Part shown: positions 35,563-47,199 of the stretch, one piece after another
Layout of the letters: the number at the start of each line of letters is the position of its first letter
How positions within the stretch are numbered: the stretch's first letter is position 1
NCBI GenBank assembly: GCA_040437565.1
Contig: JBDOQK010000038.1
Span: 248,001 to 312,000, forward strand
Length of the DNA: 64,000 bases
Direction of reading: 5' to 3'
Source of the DNA: Albugo candida
Taxonomy: Eukaryota > Oomycota > Peronosporomycetes > Albuginales
Made by a program: the position numbers and the translations under genes
The notes under the pieces: generated by a model
Seen by the model: only the letters and a program-made list of their open reading frames with translations
Database searches by the model: none
What the model was told of the DNA's origin: nothing

Positions 35563-37356
35563 CAGTTCATGGTCGGAAGTATGTACCACTGGGAACCTTC
35601 CATGTAGCAGAACCTTTGATCGTGCCGTTGTTGTTGAGAGTCAAATGTACCTGCTTGGTGGTTACGATGGAACCTACTGGTTGCGCGATATATATTCCAT
35701 TGAACTTGGTTTCTCTTCCACCTTGTATCGATTGTCAATTTCTCACGATATGCATGCAGGAGTACTTTGTCCAATGTCTCTGGTTGAATTATATGCAGCT
35801 TCATACGCAAACACTACAAAAGAATGAAACCATCGGCTCCATTCATCGCCTTACCAGCGGGTACAGCTTCACGGCAAACTCATCGTATCATTGCTCCACA
35901 TGTGTCTTCATGCAGATTTGCTGAACCACGTCGTAATGAATAGAAACCAAACAGGCTTTCTTTGAGGCAATGCAATCAATGTCTTAGAGGAAGGTATGAT
36001 TTGTATCGATACCCTCGCGGGAAGAGACCGTACCACCACAACAAACTCTGGAAGCTGCTTCCGAATGTTTATGTGGACACTCCAATATCTTTCACCAAGC
36101 TATGGATGTCGGTATTGTCGACTACGTGCCGCTCCTCCCTGAGATCGGTGACAGGTCTCATGTGGATGGCTGAGGTCGTATCGGGTTATGTGTTACGGCA
36201 TCGAGCCTGTTGGTGTTTCTCACATAACTTTAGATTCCCTTATAAGGAGATAAATTCGCGAATATAATGTTTCAAATTATTTTGTGTAAGAAGACCAATT
36301 TATGCGCCTTGCCGCACACAATCTGACAAACCGCAGACCTACTAATGTGAGTGACATATACTACAGCGAGAATCATCCTTACTGGCTGAAGGAGTTCCAA
36401 TCTGGATACTGGACACATTTGGAGGTGTTTAGGCGTTGTGATCATTCCTTTAGGTTACACTTAGTAGCTTTTGGAACTCCGAACGCGTTCTCTTTCTTTT
36501 CAAAAAGCTATGGTCATTTCTGATAAAAGCTACCATCATTGCTGACGATCACTTACTACCAGAGCGTATACGGATCAGCGAAAGCGTAAGGCTTTGGCTG
36601 ATGTACAAATTGCTTTACCATTTCCCATTTAAAGCTCTACACGGAGCCTTTTTACGACGGTACATTCTGATAAGATGTACAACTGTATATCAAGGAGGCA
36701 CTTGTGGTGAGACATTGAAACGTAAAAGCATTTCGAATTGCCCGACATCAAGCGAACTTATCAACCGAATCAAATGTGATGAAAAAGCGAATTATCCACC
36801 GCACCACCTTCGACCTCCAGCTTCAACGATCATTTGTCATCAGACGAAGCGGATTCTAAGTAAACCGTGTAATCACCACGGATGGAACCAACGCAATCGT
36901 ATGAACGAATTAGTGACATTGAATGTGTATGCAACGAAGAAGTGAAATCTGGAATCAGAAGCAGAAAGTGAAAACAACTTAGATGCAGGTTGGGCTGTGG
37001 AGAAAGTTGTAGATCATCGAATGAAACATGAAAGTAAACAGTATTTGGTTAAGTGGAGCGAATACTTTCCCTTTGAGAGTACATGGGAGGATATGGACGC
37101 CGTTGAAGGGCATGCACCAGAAAATGTGCGCGATAATAAAGCAATTCTGCGGAAGCGGCAGGGACATCGGAATGCAGATATGTTCGATAACATTACGAAA
37201 GCGTTTTGATACTGGATAAATCATCATCTTAAGATAAAATGGAACCAAAGACCAAAGTCTCTTGCTCCAGCTCCTGCACCAATTGGTTAGAAATTGCAAA
37301 TTGCTTCGATCTCGTCATCGATCGCTGTACTTGACAGATTTGCTACTTCAACTTCA
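35563..37356 (+). repeat. Exact duplicate of 33,669-35,462 across a gap (assembly overlap)
   Basis: All 1,794 bases match 33,669-35,462 at a constant offset of 1,894, as far as I can check line by line, with exactly 100 Ns between the copies (35,463-35,562). The Kelch end, the degraded middle and the chromodomain therefore appear twice. Complete identity in a region where every true duplicate is decayed points to an unmerged contig overlap. The single true sequence should continue from 35,462 into 37,357. Confidence 0.9.
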
Positions 37357-37740
37357 AGGTATTGTGTTGTAGCACGATCGTTAGCGCTACAATCGGTGCT
37401 GTTAGTAGGTTGCATGAAGGCACAAAAGTCCTGGTCGGTATTCGAGAAGCCAATCGATTGACAAATCGGTGTGGTCTTTGCAGATTCCACAGAGACAGAA
37501 TGTATCGGATTGATCTTTTCACATTCTTTGGGTACTGTATCATCCATTTTTGTTGTGTCCAAGTCAGACGAAAATAAAGGCATTAATGCAACGCACGGTA
37601 CCTCCCGCTGAGGAAGAGATGAATGTCCTTAATAGATGTAATAATCCAAGCGTTCGTCTGGCCTGATAAAAACGATCTTAGATTGGCTACCATGTCTTTC
37701 TTTCTCTTGTATCCATCATTAATGATGTGTGGCGGTAGTG
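37290..37740 (-). pseudogene. Second copy of the unknown-gene carboxy end
   Basis: This matches 16,977-17,415 closely on the same strand. A frame starting at 37,583 reads ICQSIGFSNTDQDFCAF, QPTNSTDC and VEVANLSSTAIDDEIEAIC before stopping at 37,287. The match begins in both places at AAATTGCAAATTGCTTCG and ends near the CCACCGCC-rich segment. Beyond 37,740 the two loci differ. Cysteines and N-glycosylation-type sites suggest an extracellular domain; family unknown. Confidence 0.7.
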
Positions 37741-37912
37741 GCGGTGTGTACTGAGATCGAGTAATTTGGTCGAAATACGTTTTGAAGCGGAGGTTTCAGT
37801 GCCATAAGACCGATAATCTTTGACCAAGCTAAGAGTTTGAACACTTTGCGCGATCGTTGTAACCACTGTGCGCGATTCCAATTAGGTACTCATTCGGCGA
37901 AAGCATTCAGTT

Positions 37913-38576
37913 TCACTCATTATAAAGCTGCATCATCTGTTGTGTTCTCCATTTAGCAGCTTTCGGTCGTGATCGGAGGTACCGGAGATATCGTCTACCG
38001 GTTCTGTGGACGATACTGATGACGCGGTTGTTTCCGACAAATTTGAGTTTGCATGCGTTGTGGATACGAATCTGAACGTTCGATACGTTTTCACCGTTTG
38101 GTGGCGTTTCTCGTTTTCGACATTTCAGACATATTTGACGATTTATGGTGGGATGAAAAATGGATCGAATGTCGCGAATGACTTTTCTACCTTTGTCGCA
38201 TTCGAAACCCTGTACGAAATTTCTGAAAGCGGTTTCTTTCACCCGGAGCTTTTCCATCATGGTGCTGCTATTCCTTATTCTCTGAATCTGGTGCCTTGGA
38301 ATGTAGTACCGTATCCTTCTCTAGTTCTCGCAACCACTTTTCGGGGTCCCCTAATGTGGTATAGTGAAGCATTTGATTCATCTGAGCCAGATCAGCCGGC
38401 GTGACAATGCGCGTAACTGTAGACGATGACTGAGAGCGAGTTACCGATTTATTATCTCTTGGGCTACGTCGCATCTCGTTATACCATTTTTTCGTTTGTT
38501 TCTGTTCGCTGAGCTGCGCTGCACCTCTATTGTTAGTCGGATTGCTACAGGAGATGTCTGGGGTACTCCAATACAT
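37913..38576 (-). CDS. Two adjacent unassigned ORFs, uncertain
   Basis: Minus-strand frames at 38,268-38,576 (102 codons, Ser/Thr/Lys-rich, ending LGDPEKWLRELEKDT and a charged tail) and 37,913-38,260 (115 codons, very basic) lie head to tail eight bases apart. The low-complexity Ser/Thr content and charged helices look protein-like, but no domain is recognisable. They may be parts of one gene. Overlapping + strand frames exist, so strand is not certain. Confidence 0.3.
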
Positions 38577-38942
38577 AAAATCAAAGCGGTCTTTTTACCT
38601 ATTGTTTGGCCATATTGCGTTAAGAGAGTGTCTTATTCACATGATTTATGATTTTGATGCGCGACGCCACTTTCTCGACCTGATTCTGTTTCATACGAAA
38701 TACCAAATCGTCATGCTGCCCACGATCTCTTTTTGTTACAATTCGCTTGACACGCTCGCTGATGAATCGCTACTTTATCACCCAATGATTAAACACTTTT
38801 GTTTTCCTTCCAGTTGTGAATTGGCCATTGCTGTAATTACACGAGACTATTATTGTGGTTTTATTACGTGTAGATACTCACATAATTCTTGTCTAGGGTG
38901 CATACATAAATACGATGCAACTTCCGTGTGTAAGGTGCACTG

Positions 38943-39446
38943 TTGATGATCTCCAACCAACGAGACCACGGTAGCTTAAATTCAGAAGTACCTTCTATTC
39001 GTTCCTTAGTTCGCTTAACAGTTAATCTTAGCCTTTACAAACTATCCGCATCTTCTCTGCACATTCATTATGTTCCTAACATCCAACAGTATGGTGCAAC
39101 TACCATAGCACCAACATTTCTTGACCGAGTTCAAAGTCTATCAGACACCTGGATTGGAACTCTTTGTCAATTTTGCTTGCCCCAAACGATAGCTTTTGAA
39201 GTGCTGAACATTTTGCAGCAAGCAGATTGTGCATATCTTTTTTTTCATGGTGCTGATACGCCTGAAAGTTTGACCTTATTACATGTTTTCCTAAAATCGG
39301 CAGGATTTGAAGCACCCCATGTTAAAGGTCGTACGCTGTGCAAAGTTTTTTTCGTGGCTGTAATGAAAGGAAATAAGGCAGGCAAGGTATTCCAACAAAA
39401 GTGGAATGTCTATGTACCTGTTTCGGCCCGGGATGAGAGGAAATAG
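38943..39446 (+). CDS. Unknown 167-residue protein, duplicated at 5.7 kb
   Basis: An ATG at 38,943 opens 167 codons without interruption; the second half (LPQTIAFEVLNILQQADCAY, then KSAGFEAPHVKGRTLCKVFF) is the part duplicated in decayed form at 5.7-6.17 kb. I see no signal peptide or domain. Minus-strand frames in the same place also exist in both copies, so the coding strand is not settled. Function unknown. Confidence 0.35.
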   Translation: MMISNQRDHGSLNSEVPSIRSLVRLTVNLSLYKLSASSLHIHYVPNIQQYGATTIAPTFLDRVQSLSDTWIGTLCQFCLPQTIAFEVLNILQQADCAYLFFHGADTPESLTLLHVFLKSAGFEAPHVKGRTLCKVFFVAVMKGNKAGKVFQQKWNVYVPVSARDERK

Positions 39447-39847
39447 AGCATGAGAGGAATAGAAGCCGAGGAATGGCGTTGTATATATGGCAGAGTCATA
39501 AGAAAATCCAAAAAAAAAGCTCAAACACCTGTTTGGAGTAAGAAATAAACAAGTTAACTCTCCACTATCGCTTTGGCGGAGCTTGTGGTCGATCTTTACC
39601 TTCTCAAAACATTCCAAAAGAGCCTCTGCTGGTCGTCGGCCGTTCAGCGCAGAGGTCCTTACCTAGAAAAGGCTGTTTAGAACCTTCGTCAAAGTAAACA
39701 TCACGAGGCAGATTGTGATCGCCATACCCTTTGCTTGGTATTGTACAGATCTTTGCCAACCAGTAAGCAACACGGGTCGTTCTGACGAAGGGTCGCAAGG
39801 ATTACGCGAGGTGTCGCCCCAGCGTTTGTCATTTTCATCACTTGCAC

Positions 39848-40287
39848 TTATTGTTCGACTTGTATGACTCGGTTTATCGCATATGCGGCAGGGTCTTTTG
39901 CGGATTTGTACACGCTACGCCCACCAGGCAGGACTTCAAAATTCCAGATATAGGTGCATTCACCGGCACTTATTGTTCTCTGGATGACAGCTTGCCACTT
40001 GCACTTTGTTTTTATTGTTGACGTTCGACGAAAGCTGCTCCCTTCAACTTTGTGCACTCTGCACATCTCAACCAGACCTTCCGTATTTCCGTGCCTACCT
40101 TGTTTGTTTTTGACCGAGCATGGTTTACGGCGAACCCGTAAGCAAATGTTGGACAGCGTGATGAGAAAGTGACAGTTTGAGAGCTGTAATATGTCTTTGT
40201 TAGCAGAGATGGAAATATAAATTCCCCCTGCCTCTTTGTTTTGGTGCAAAAAATGTGTGTACTGTTATTAACAGTTATTATATGCAT
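39848..40287 (-). pseudogene. FAR1-type DNA-binding domain of a MULE transposase, fragment
   Basis: Reading on the minus strand, one frame gives FAYGFAVNHARSKTNKVGTE, then IRKVWLRCAECTKLKGAAF. After a frameshift near 40,080 a second frame gives FRRTSTIKTKCKWQAVIQR, WNFEVLPGG and KDPAAYAINR. The layout YGFAV, then a basic segment, CxxC, CxW and WxFEV..G is that of the FAR1/WRKY-like zinc domain at the start of many MULE transposases. No catalytic part follows on the left, so it is an isolated fragment. The MULE relic at 51-53 kb lacks this domain. Confidence 0.7.
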
Positions 40288-40850
40288 TTCCTATGTATCC
40301 TATCCGAATACAAACTACAACATCGCGCACTATTTCAAACAGCACGGTCGTTCAATGACGTCATAGCGACGGACAGTCGTCCGTGGCTAAACTAATTCAA
40401 TGTCGTGTGGACCACAAATAGACCATATTCCAACAGGAAGACGTTAAGGTGGAGAAGAGGTCGTGATCATGTAGCGCGTATGTGCTGTGTAGGGTAAGGT
40501 GTGTCCCGTTCAGGGTGTGCCCAGATTAACATGTAATCTATTTATTAACTTAATAACGCGGGTGTTTACCAAAAAATAGTGCAAGTCATCTATAACCTGT
40601 GATTATTATTTTTTGCGGCCAAAATTGAAGAATCATCGAACCTAAATCGTCAATGAATATAATTGGCGTAAATTTAAACCCCCCAATACGATTCCAACAG
40701 CTTTTTCCCCACCCACATTTAATCTTGATACCAACCATCCTGCTCATTTGACAACAAAACATGTCCGTCTTTTCTGCTAGACCATTGATCTAAGCAGCAT
40801 GCGTCGAACATCAAAACAGAAACGTCACATGAAAGCTACGCGGGCTGCTT

Positions 40851-42821
40851 ATGAGACGAAAAAAGCCGGAAGTAAATCAAGTTCAACTATCGAAAATAGG
40901 AGTGAATATAGAGGCGGATTTAGAAGTTGAATTTGAGGATTTTGAGGAAGAGCAAACGGACACCATGATTGTGAGTATTGAGTCTGGTTGTAAACGGCCT
41001 TCTAGGTACCTTGGAGATTCCGACAGAACGAAGCGGCGCAAAAGATCAGCGCAGGAAAAAGCAGCTATTGGTTCAAGAAAGCTAGAGACATACTTCAAGG
41101 CGGAAAACACACAGCGTCAGCCTATAGCCTCTGAAAGCGAGGACTCGATAGATGAAAGACCTCTTTATTCTCACAACAATCTTCAAATAGCGTTTGTGAA
41201 ACTGGGAAAACAAAATGAATCACAGGAGGAAATTATGCGGCTGCGTCTTGCCTCTGTTTCAGGATACTTCAGGCCTATCCTTTGCGGCAGTGAGGTATAG
41301 TTAATCTATTTGCACATTCTCTAGCGTATTTTTTTTTCATTTACTAACAGTCTATCGTGATATACAGAGTTGCTGCCTCGCAAATAATTGCGGCGGGGAA
41401 TGGACAAGGGCGTTGGTTTACCGAGATGCTTCGTGGCTGGAGACGTTTACATCTTGAAACCTTTTTTACCCCCTAGAGCAAGCGGGGAAAGCATGTTAAA
41501 ACAAGCAGTTTATTAGAGGATGAAGCTATCATTGCAGATGTGCAGCTTTACCTTCGAAACAATAAATTCTGCATAGTACCAACGGATTTTACCAAGCATG
41601 TCAACGAGCAAATACTTCCAAAAATTGACCCCACCGCATCTATCCACCTCAGCACTGCGACCCGCTGAATGAAGTGACTTGGCCCACGCTATTCAGAGGT
41701 GAAGAAAGGCATGTACGTTGATGGACATGAACGAGCAGATGTCGTGGCATATCGTACTCAGTTTTGGAACGAATGAGAATCTATGAGCCATTTATGCCGG
41801 GATTTGTTGGGCCGGAAATGGAATCGGAAATTTGGCCTGCGAGATATGCCATCATCCTAGTGACGCACGATGAAAGCACATTTGCCGCCCATGATGAGCT
41901 ATGGATTCCTGATAGCGAACAGCCACTGCGGAAGAAGGGGGCTGGAAGATCGATACATGTCAGCGAATTGCTGACTAATGCTGGTAAGTCTATTATTTCA
42001 GAGGTTTTTTGCTCATTACTCTGATCAGGAGTTAACATTCTCTGTCATATTCAAGGGGGTCGACTACCTTTGAGCAAAGAAAAGAGGCTTCAACACAGCA
42101 ATCTTCCAGAAGAGGCCTGCATAATCACATATCCCGACAAGAACTATGATGGTTGGTGGACAGCGGAAAACCTTCATAAGCAAGTCCGGGATGCAGCGAT
42201 TCCCATTTTCGATGCGCAGTTTCCCAATGCAAAAGCTATCTTCGCTTTCGACAATACGACTAGCCAAGCAGCATTTGCTGGATATGCTCTCGTATCTCAA
42301 CGGATGAATCTTGGACCGGGAGGAAAGGAACCGGTGATGCGGAATGGAATGTTTGGAGATGGGACATCCCAATCCATGGTATTCCCGACAGATCATCCTC
42401 TGTCCTGACAACCAAAGGGCATAAAGATCGTCTTGAAAGAACGCAACCTCTGGACGACAAACCTTCGCCTGGATTGCCGGGGTAAATGTGGTGACACAGG
42501 TAGCTGCTTCGGCCGCAGTGTTATTCAGAACCAGCCAGACTTTGAATCTCAAAAAGATTTTTAGGAAGAGACAATCACCGCGCGGGCCATCTCATCATAT
42601 TTTATCCCAAATTTCATTGCGAATTGAATTTTATTGAGAACTTTTGGGGGGAAGCAAATCGATACGCTAGGGAAAATTGCGATTATAGATGGAAAGGATT
42701 GGTCGCGACAGTTCCGAAAGCACTTGCCTCAATTTCACTCGCAACAATCCGTCACCATGCTAGAAACTGCTTTCTTTATATGGATGTGTATTGGAAAGAT
42801 CTAACCGAAAATGCCGCGTAA
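40851..42821 (+). pseudogene. DDE transposase 2 (DDE_3-like), degraded
   Basis: From about 40,800 the + strand codes an amino-terminal region with DRTKRRKRSAQEKAAIGSRK and LETYFK (40,851-41,300). A broken helix-turn-helix region follows (41,400-41,690) with in-frame stops, then GMYVDGHERADVVAYRTQFW. The catalytic blocks are LVTHDESTFAAHDE (first Asp, about 41,870), KNYDGWW, IFAFDNTTSQAAF (second Asp, about 42,250) and, after a frameshift at about 42,390-42,590, [20 protein letters not shown] (Glu, about 42,635) to a stop at 42,821. A likely intron lies near 41,980-42,055 (GTAAGT donor). It is the same superfamily as the element at 6.2-8.7 kb but clearly diverged. Confidence 0.85.
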
Positions 42822-45058
42822 TATGCCATGAAAAAGTGCCGATCACATCGAAGAGTTCCAGACTCAGTTCACACAAACAGCAATGCTTTAGTAGCTACTG
42901 TATGAAGCTATTAGTATAATATAAAGATCATATATTACACTTATACTCAAGCCCTAAACCCTAATTGCCCACTGATGGCGACCAAGTTTTACGCTCAGAT
43001 AGGAAATACTAGTTAAATCTAGAGAAACAAGGCAACTTTTAGAGCCTTATAAATTATCCACAAGACATTCAATTTAAAATCCAAGTCTTTTGTTTTGAAG
43101 CGCTAGACTGTATCTATCATATAAAATGTCTGTTTTTGTTATGCGATGATTTATGCGTGAAGAGTAGTGAATTTACTAAATCCTAAAAGAGTTACAGGTA
43201 TAGGTGGTGCGCACTGTATATAAAACATATGTGAGGAGAGGNNNNNNNNNNNNNNNNNNNNNNNNNNNNNNNNNNNNNNNNNNNNNNNNNNNNNNNNNNN
43301 NNNNNNNNNNNNNNNNNNNNNNNNNNNNNNNNNNNNNNNNNGGATTCAGATAGCAAAGGGGGGGGGGTCTGGTTAGCAGCTCCCATAAAATATCGTGCAA
43401 ACGTCCCGGAGTGGGAATGGTTAACGACTTCAAATTTTGATGAAATAATTTTTCTAAAAAACGATCGAACTCGGTTCTGCTTCCGTTAAATAAAAGTCGT
43501 ACCGGTGACATCATTTAAGCTTCGCTTCTAAAAGCGAATTGTCTCGTAAAAATAGACAGAGACTGAGAGCATCTTCTCTGCTGATTTTTCCTAATAGTTC
43601 AAGCTCCCGAAGCGGCACGACCAGTACAGATCGAACAAGCTCATCCAGATTGGTCAAATGTACGTCTCTCGTATACTATCTTGATGAGTACCCTTCCAGT
43701 TTTTACAACATTCAGATTGACTTGTGCCACCGCATTTTTTAAGTGCTCGCAATTCAACATTTATATTTGGACCACGGAGTCATGCATTTCTGTTAATAAA
43801 AATCATGACTATGCCATGAGCTTGCTATACAAGTTGCCAATTTTTCCTTAACCGCACGGAATCATACACATTATGATTGAAGCCCTAAGCTAGACAATTT
43901 TACGAAAGCGGTAGATTTAGTTTGAACAACTGAATGTAAAATAGTAGGAGGGAGTGTGTCCTTTCGACTCTTCTCAGGCAAATTTTTTTCTAAGATTACA
44001 CGAAGTCATAAATATAGCAAACAAGTCGTTGAAAAGAATGTGGATACTGGAACCTATTTTAAAAGCAAATACGGGCTTGAATCAAGAAATGCACATGTCG
44101 CACCCGAATTCATAGCCTTAGATTTTCGATGCCTTGTTGAAGAGGGATGAACAACAGATCAAACAGCACTAGAGCTTGGATTTCCCAAGCTATTCGGTCT
44201 TCATTCTTTCTTGCATCTATGATATTTTCTGGGTTATTATCCAAGCAGAAGGATAGCTTTTGTCGAATTCAATAAATATCTTTCTAATGTCTTGACAACT
44301 GCGTCTATTCGAAAGTTGATGCTATTTAATTGACAAAACTATTGAGATCGTTGGTATCTACGATTTTGCGTGCCACGCGAAGTATGTATCTGGTCACAAC
44401 AACTGCAAAAACTGGTTTATAATAAGGTACCGCACTAGACACCAGCCAAGTTTCATTTCATTATTTCCCTTTTGTAGATCCTTAATCATGGTTGACAATA
44501 TACTTTGCGAATTTTGCCACTAAACAATCATTATCACCACATTTGACAAAGTGTCGACGTCGCCACCGAGTACTTTGTCGCGAATAGATCAGCTAAGTAA
44601 AACGTCAAAGCAATCTATGTCTATTTGATTGATGTGGTATCAGGAATATTAATTCCGTTCACAAGACAAGCTGCTATATAAAAATCACTGTTTAGGAATA
44701 AGATCTTGATTGCACGTTGCAAAGTGCAGTCCGAAGTAAAGAACTATTTGAATATCGTCCAGTATAAACCATTTTGAACACTGTTAGATTTTCTTCACCT
44801 GTAGCGTCAAGCGACTGGTTTTAAAAGTCTCTTTTAAACGGTGATCATCCAAGGGACTGCGCAGATAATACCTCAAATGCTTCTGTGGGAAATTTGCGGT
44901 ATCCTGAATAGGATTGCGTTATTCATATGCGGCGGAGGCGCTTAGCACCGGAATCCTCGCAGTACGGATGCCGTTAATCTCTAAACACTGCTATTTCAAA
45001 TGCGATTCTTCATTCAGTTGAATCCGGGCGAAAATTGGCGCATAGCAAAGTCATAAAG
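42822..45058. other. No supported gene; contains a 100-N gap
   Basis: Short frames only. CCCTAAACCCTAA at 42,954-42,966 equals two units of the TTTAGGG-type telomere repeat but is too short to mean much. Ns at 43,242-43,341 separate unrelated flanks, and a run of ten Gs (43,358-43,367) follows the gap. Confidence 0.5.
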
Positions 45059-45244
45059 CTATTCACATTTGATTGAAGCTCTGATGTTTACAAATGAAGT
45101 GTCAGACTCACAGGGTGCGTGCCAGTGCTTCAGGTTGATATAGCAGTAAAGATTTCTTGTTTTGAGAAGGGTATTAAAAAAGGATGAATCACACCGTGCC
45201 CCATACACGATTGAGGGAATGGCCAACCACCAGGCAAACATCAT
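45059..45244 (-). CDS. Small secreted cysteine-containing protein, 61 residues
   Basis: An ATG at 45,244 starts MMFAWWLAIPSIVYGA, a textbook signal peptide with likely cleavage before RCDSS. The mature chain of about 45 residues carries four cysteines (RC, YC, PC, KC near the end) and the frame stops at 45,059. Four cysteines in so short a chain suggest two disulphides and an extracellular location. No relatives in the window. At this length chance cannot be excluded, but signal peptide plus even cysteines is a meaningful combination. Confidence 0.4.
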   Translation of the reverse strand: MMFAWWLAIPSIVYGARCDSSFFNTLLKTRNLYCYINLKHWHAPCESDTSFVNIRASIKCE

Positions 45245-45839
45245 TCAATACGATCAGTAAAAATACGAATTGGGCACCATGATGAGCACTTCCGAATCTC
45301 TAGATTTTAACTGTGAAGTTGAAGATCATCATATCACTGAGGGTACATATGGAGTACCAGCTCGATTATTTGTTGTTCTAGAATTCTAAAAAGGTGCATA
45401 TACGTTGAATCCAACACTACCTTCATTTTTTTTTCATATTTTGAGCTCCGAAAGTATTCACCTCCGTGATAGAACTCCGTGGATACTTCAATACGTAGCA
45501 CTTATTAAATCGGTTTCAGTTCCAATTCTCTACTTGCACATTCTCGATCCAAAGCACGTAAAGACTGCGCCAAGGAATCCTCTAAATCGTGTTCGAGGCA
45601 TCTTGATCGGGATGATTTACATAGTTCAAAGCTTTTATCCCAATCCATTCGAAAGCTTAATCTTCTATACTAATAACTGTCCTCAAAATAGGCGATTCCA
45701 GGAAATGGAAATACTAATCAAAATGGAGTAGAAGAATCAATGAGTTTGAAGTATCTCCGACGTGGAACACCTCCGATGGCGGTATTTTTTTCACGCATCA
45801 CCTCGTGCGATCGCTGATTAATAAGATTTTTCAATATTA
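45245..45839. other. No supported gene
   Basis: A 108-codon + strand frame (45,405-45,731) is open but shows no family resemblance. Otherwise nothing. Confidence 0.4.
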
Positions 45840-46700
45840 ACGCTTGAATCTTCCCTTGAAGTTCAAAGAGCTGTTCTCGATGTATTAGAATGATGTGAGC
45901 GATATTGAAGTCATGATTTCTTTTCCTTCTCAGAAAGATCTGGCTCCCGTACTTTCCACGAGGTTTATGAGGTCAAATGGCACGATCTGAACAATTAAGA
46001 AATTTGGTCATAATCTCTACAGCATCTTTCAAACCTCCAATTGCGTAAAAACAGCACGTATTGAGACCGCACTCACTCGGAAATGACATACAAATACAGT
46101 GTAGACTCGATGGGCGCAGGCGAAGGTAAATTCGGAAATGAATATTTCTTGGTCCTTAGTTCGCAGACAGCTTTGCTGCTGATAAGCCATTTCTATATTA
46201 GACAGACTGTACCAGTCCCACTGATTTATCTAGACCAAGAAAAAGCCTTGGATCTTTCTAAGCGCTTTTAGAACGTTCTGCAAGCTTCTTTAGTGACGTC
46301 AGACTGTGAAGTCATTCCCATATCAGGAATATATGAAGCCATGCAAGCAATATGCGGTATTATATCAACATACAACAATAGCGATTAGTCCTCAACCACT
46401 CGAATGTGGGAAGCTTCCATGAAGTTTTCCTGCCAGTACATCGAGCTGTCTTTAAAGTGTGCCACGATATTTACACGTTCCAATATGATCCAAATATAGA
46501 TCGAAGCCATCTCAACGTTCTTAACGCCTCCAAATCGTTGACAACCTTACCGAAAAAGTTTGCCGATAAGTCCGGCCTGTTGCAAAAAATTCAAAAAGTT
46601 GAATAGTGCAGTACATCGATATATTATTGATCCTTACTATCAATACAAAATTTATTTGACCAAATCATTCAAAAGAGGATCCTCCTGAGGTGGTGTATAA
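45840..46700 (+). pseudogene. Third, most decayed copy of the BAR gene (copy 3)
   Basis: Alignment to the 57-kb gene is clear in blocks. TCTCAGAAAGATCTGGCTCC followed by CGTACTTTCCACGAGG and TATGAGGTCAA (about 45,930-45,985) matches the RTLHNVREVK segment. CGGAAATGACATACAAATAC (46,078-46,097) matches the QAEMTFGYGK segment. AAATCGTTGACAACC through AAGTTTGCCGATAAGTC (46,532-46,573) matches ESLTRSQEQFADKL. TACATCGATATATTA (46,612-46,626) matches LHRYIT. The encoded protein is lost to stops. No PH or WD40 part follows. Identity is lower than that of copy 1, so it is older. Confidence 0.75.
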
Positions 46701-47199
46701 ATATATGATTGAATAAAAATAGGGAAATAGAAAATCGGCGCACCCCCGCTTGGGTACGCCAATTCATTCACTTTTGATTCTGCCGAAAGAGGCAATTGAG
46801 TACTCGCAAGCTGACAATAGATAACGAGCGCTTTGTCCCAGAATTCAAAAGCCACTAGATAGTGAATTCCTGACTCTTGATTCATAACATTTACCCGTAT
46901 TGCGATCCTCTCCGTTCCATGTTACTACATCTTCTAGACTCTGCATTAACAGTTTGGACAATTATCTTCTATGTATCCTCTACCCTTGCAAGCCTCTAAT
47001 CTTGTTTCTCTACTTCTATACATCTATTTGTCTTCTCAACATGATATCCCCTCCAAAATGCCAGTATTCAACAACTGAAGAGTTCATTTAGCAAGTTCAA
47101 ATTATGCGCTCATGTGCACGGGTATTCTGCAACCAAAATACGCACAACTGGCTCCAGCACCAGGATGAACTGCGACAGACGTGGTGTACACCAGAGAAG

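Noticed and set aside
35563-37356. A genuine tandem gene duplication (Kelch end and chromodomain)
   Set aside because: Apparent full identity over 1,794 bases with a 100-N spacer matches the contig-overlap pattern seen at other gaps.
42954-42966. CCCTAAACCCTAA as an interstitial telomere
   Set aside because: Only two units; expected by chance or from an AT-rich context at this length.
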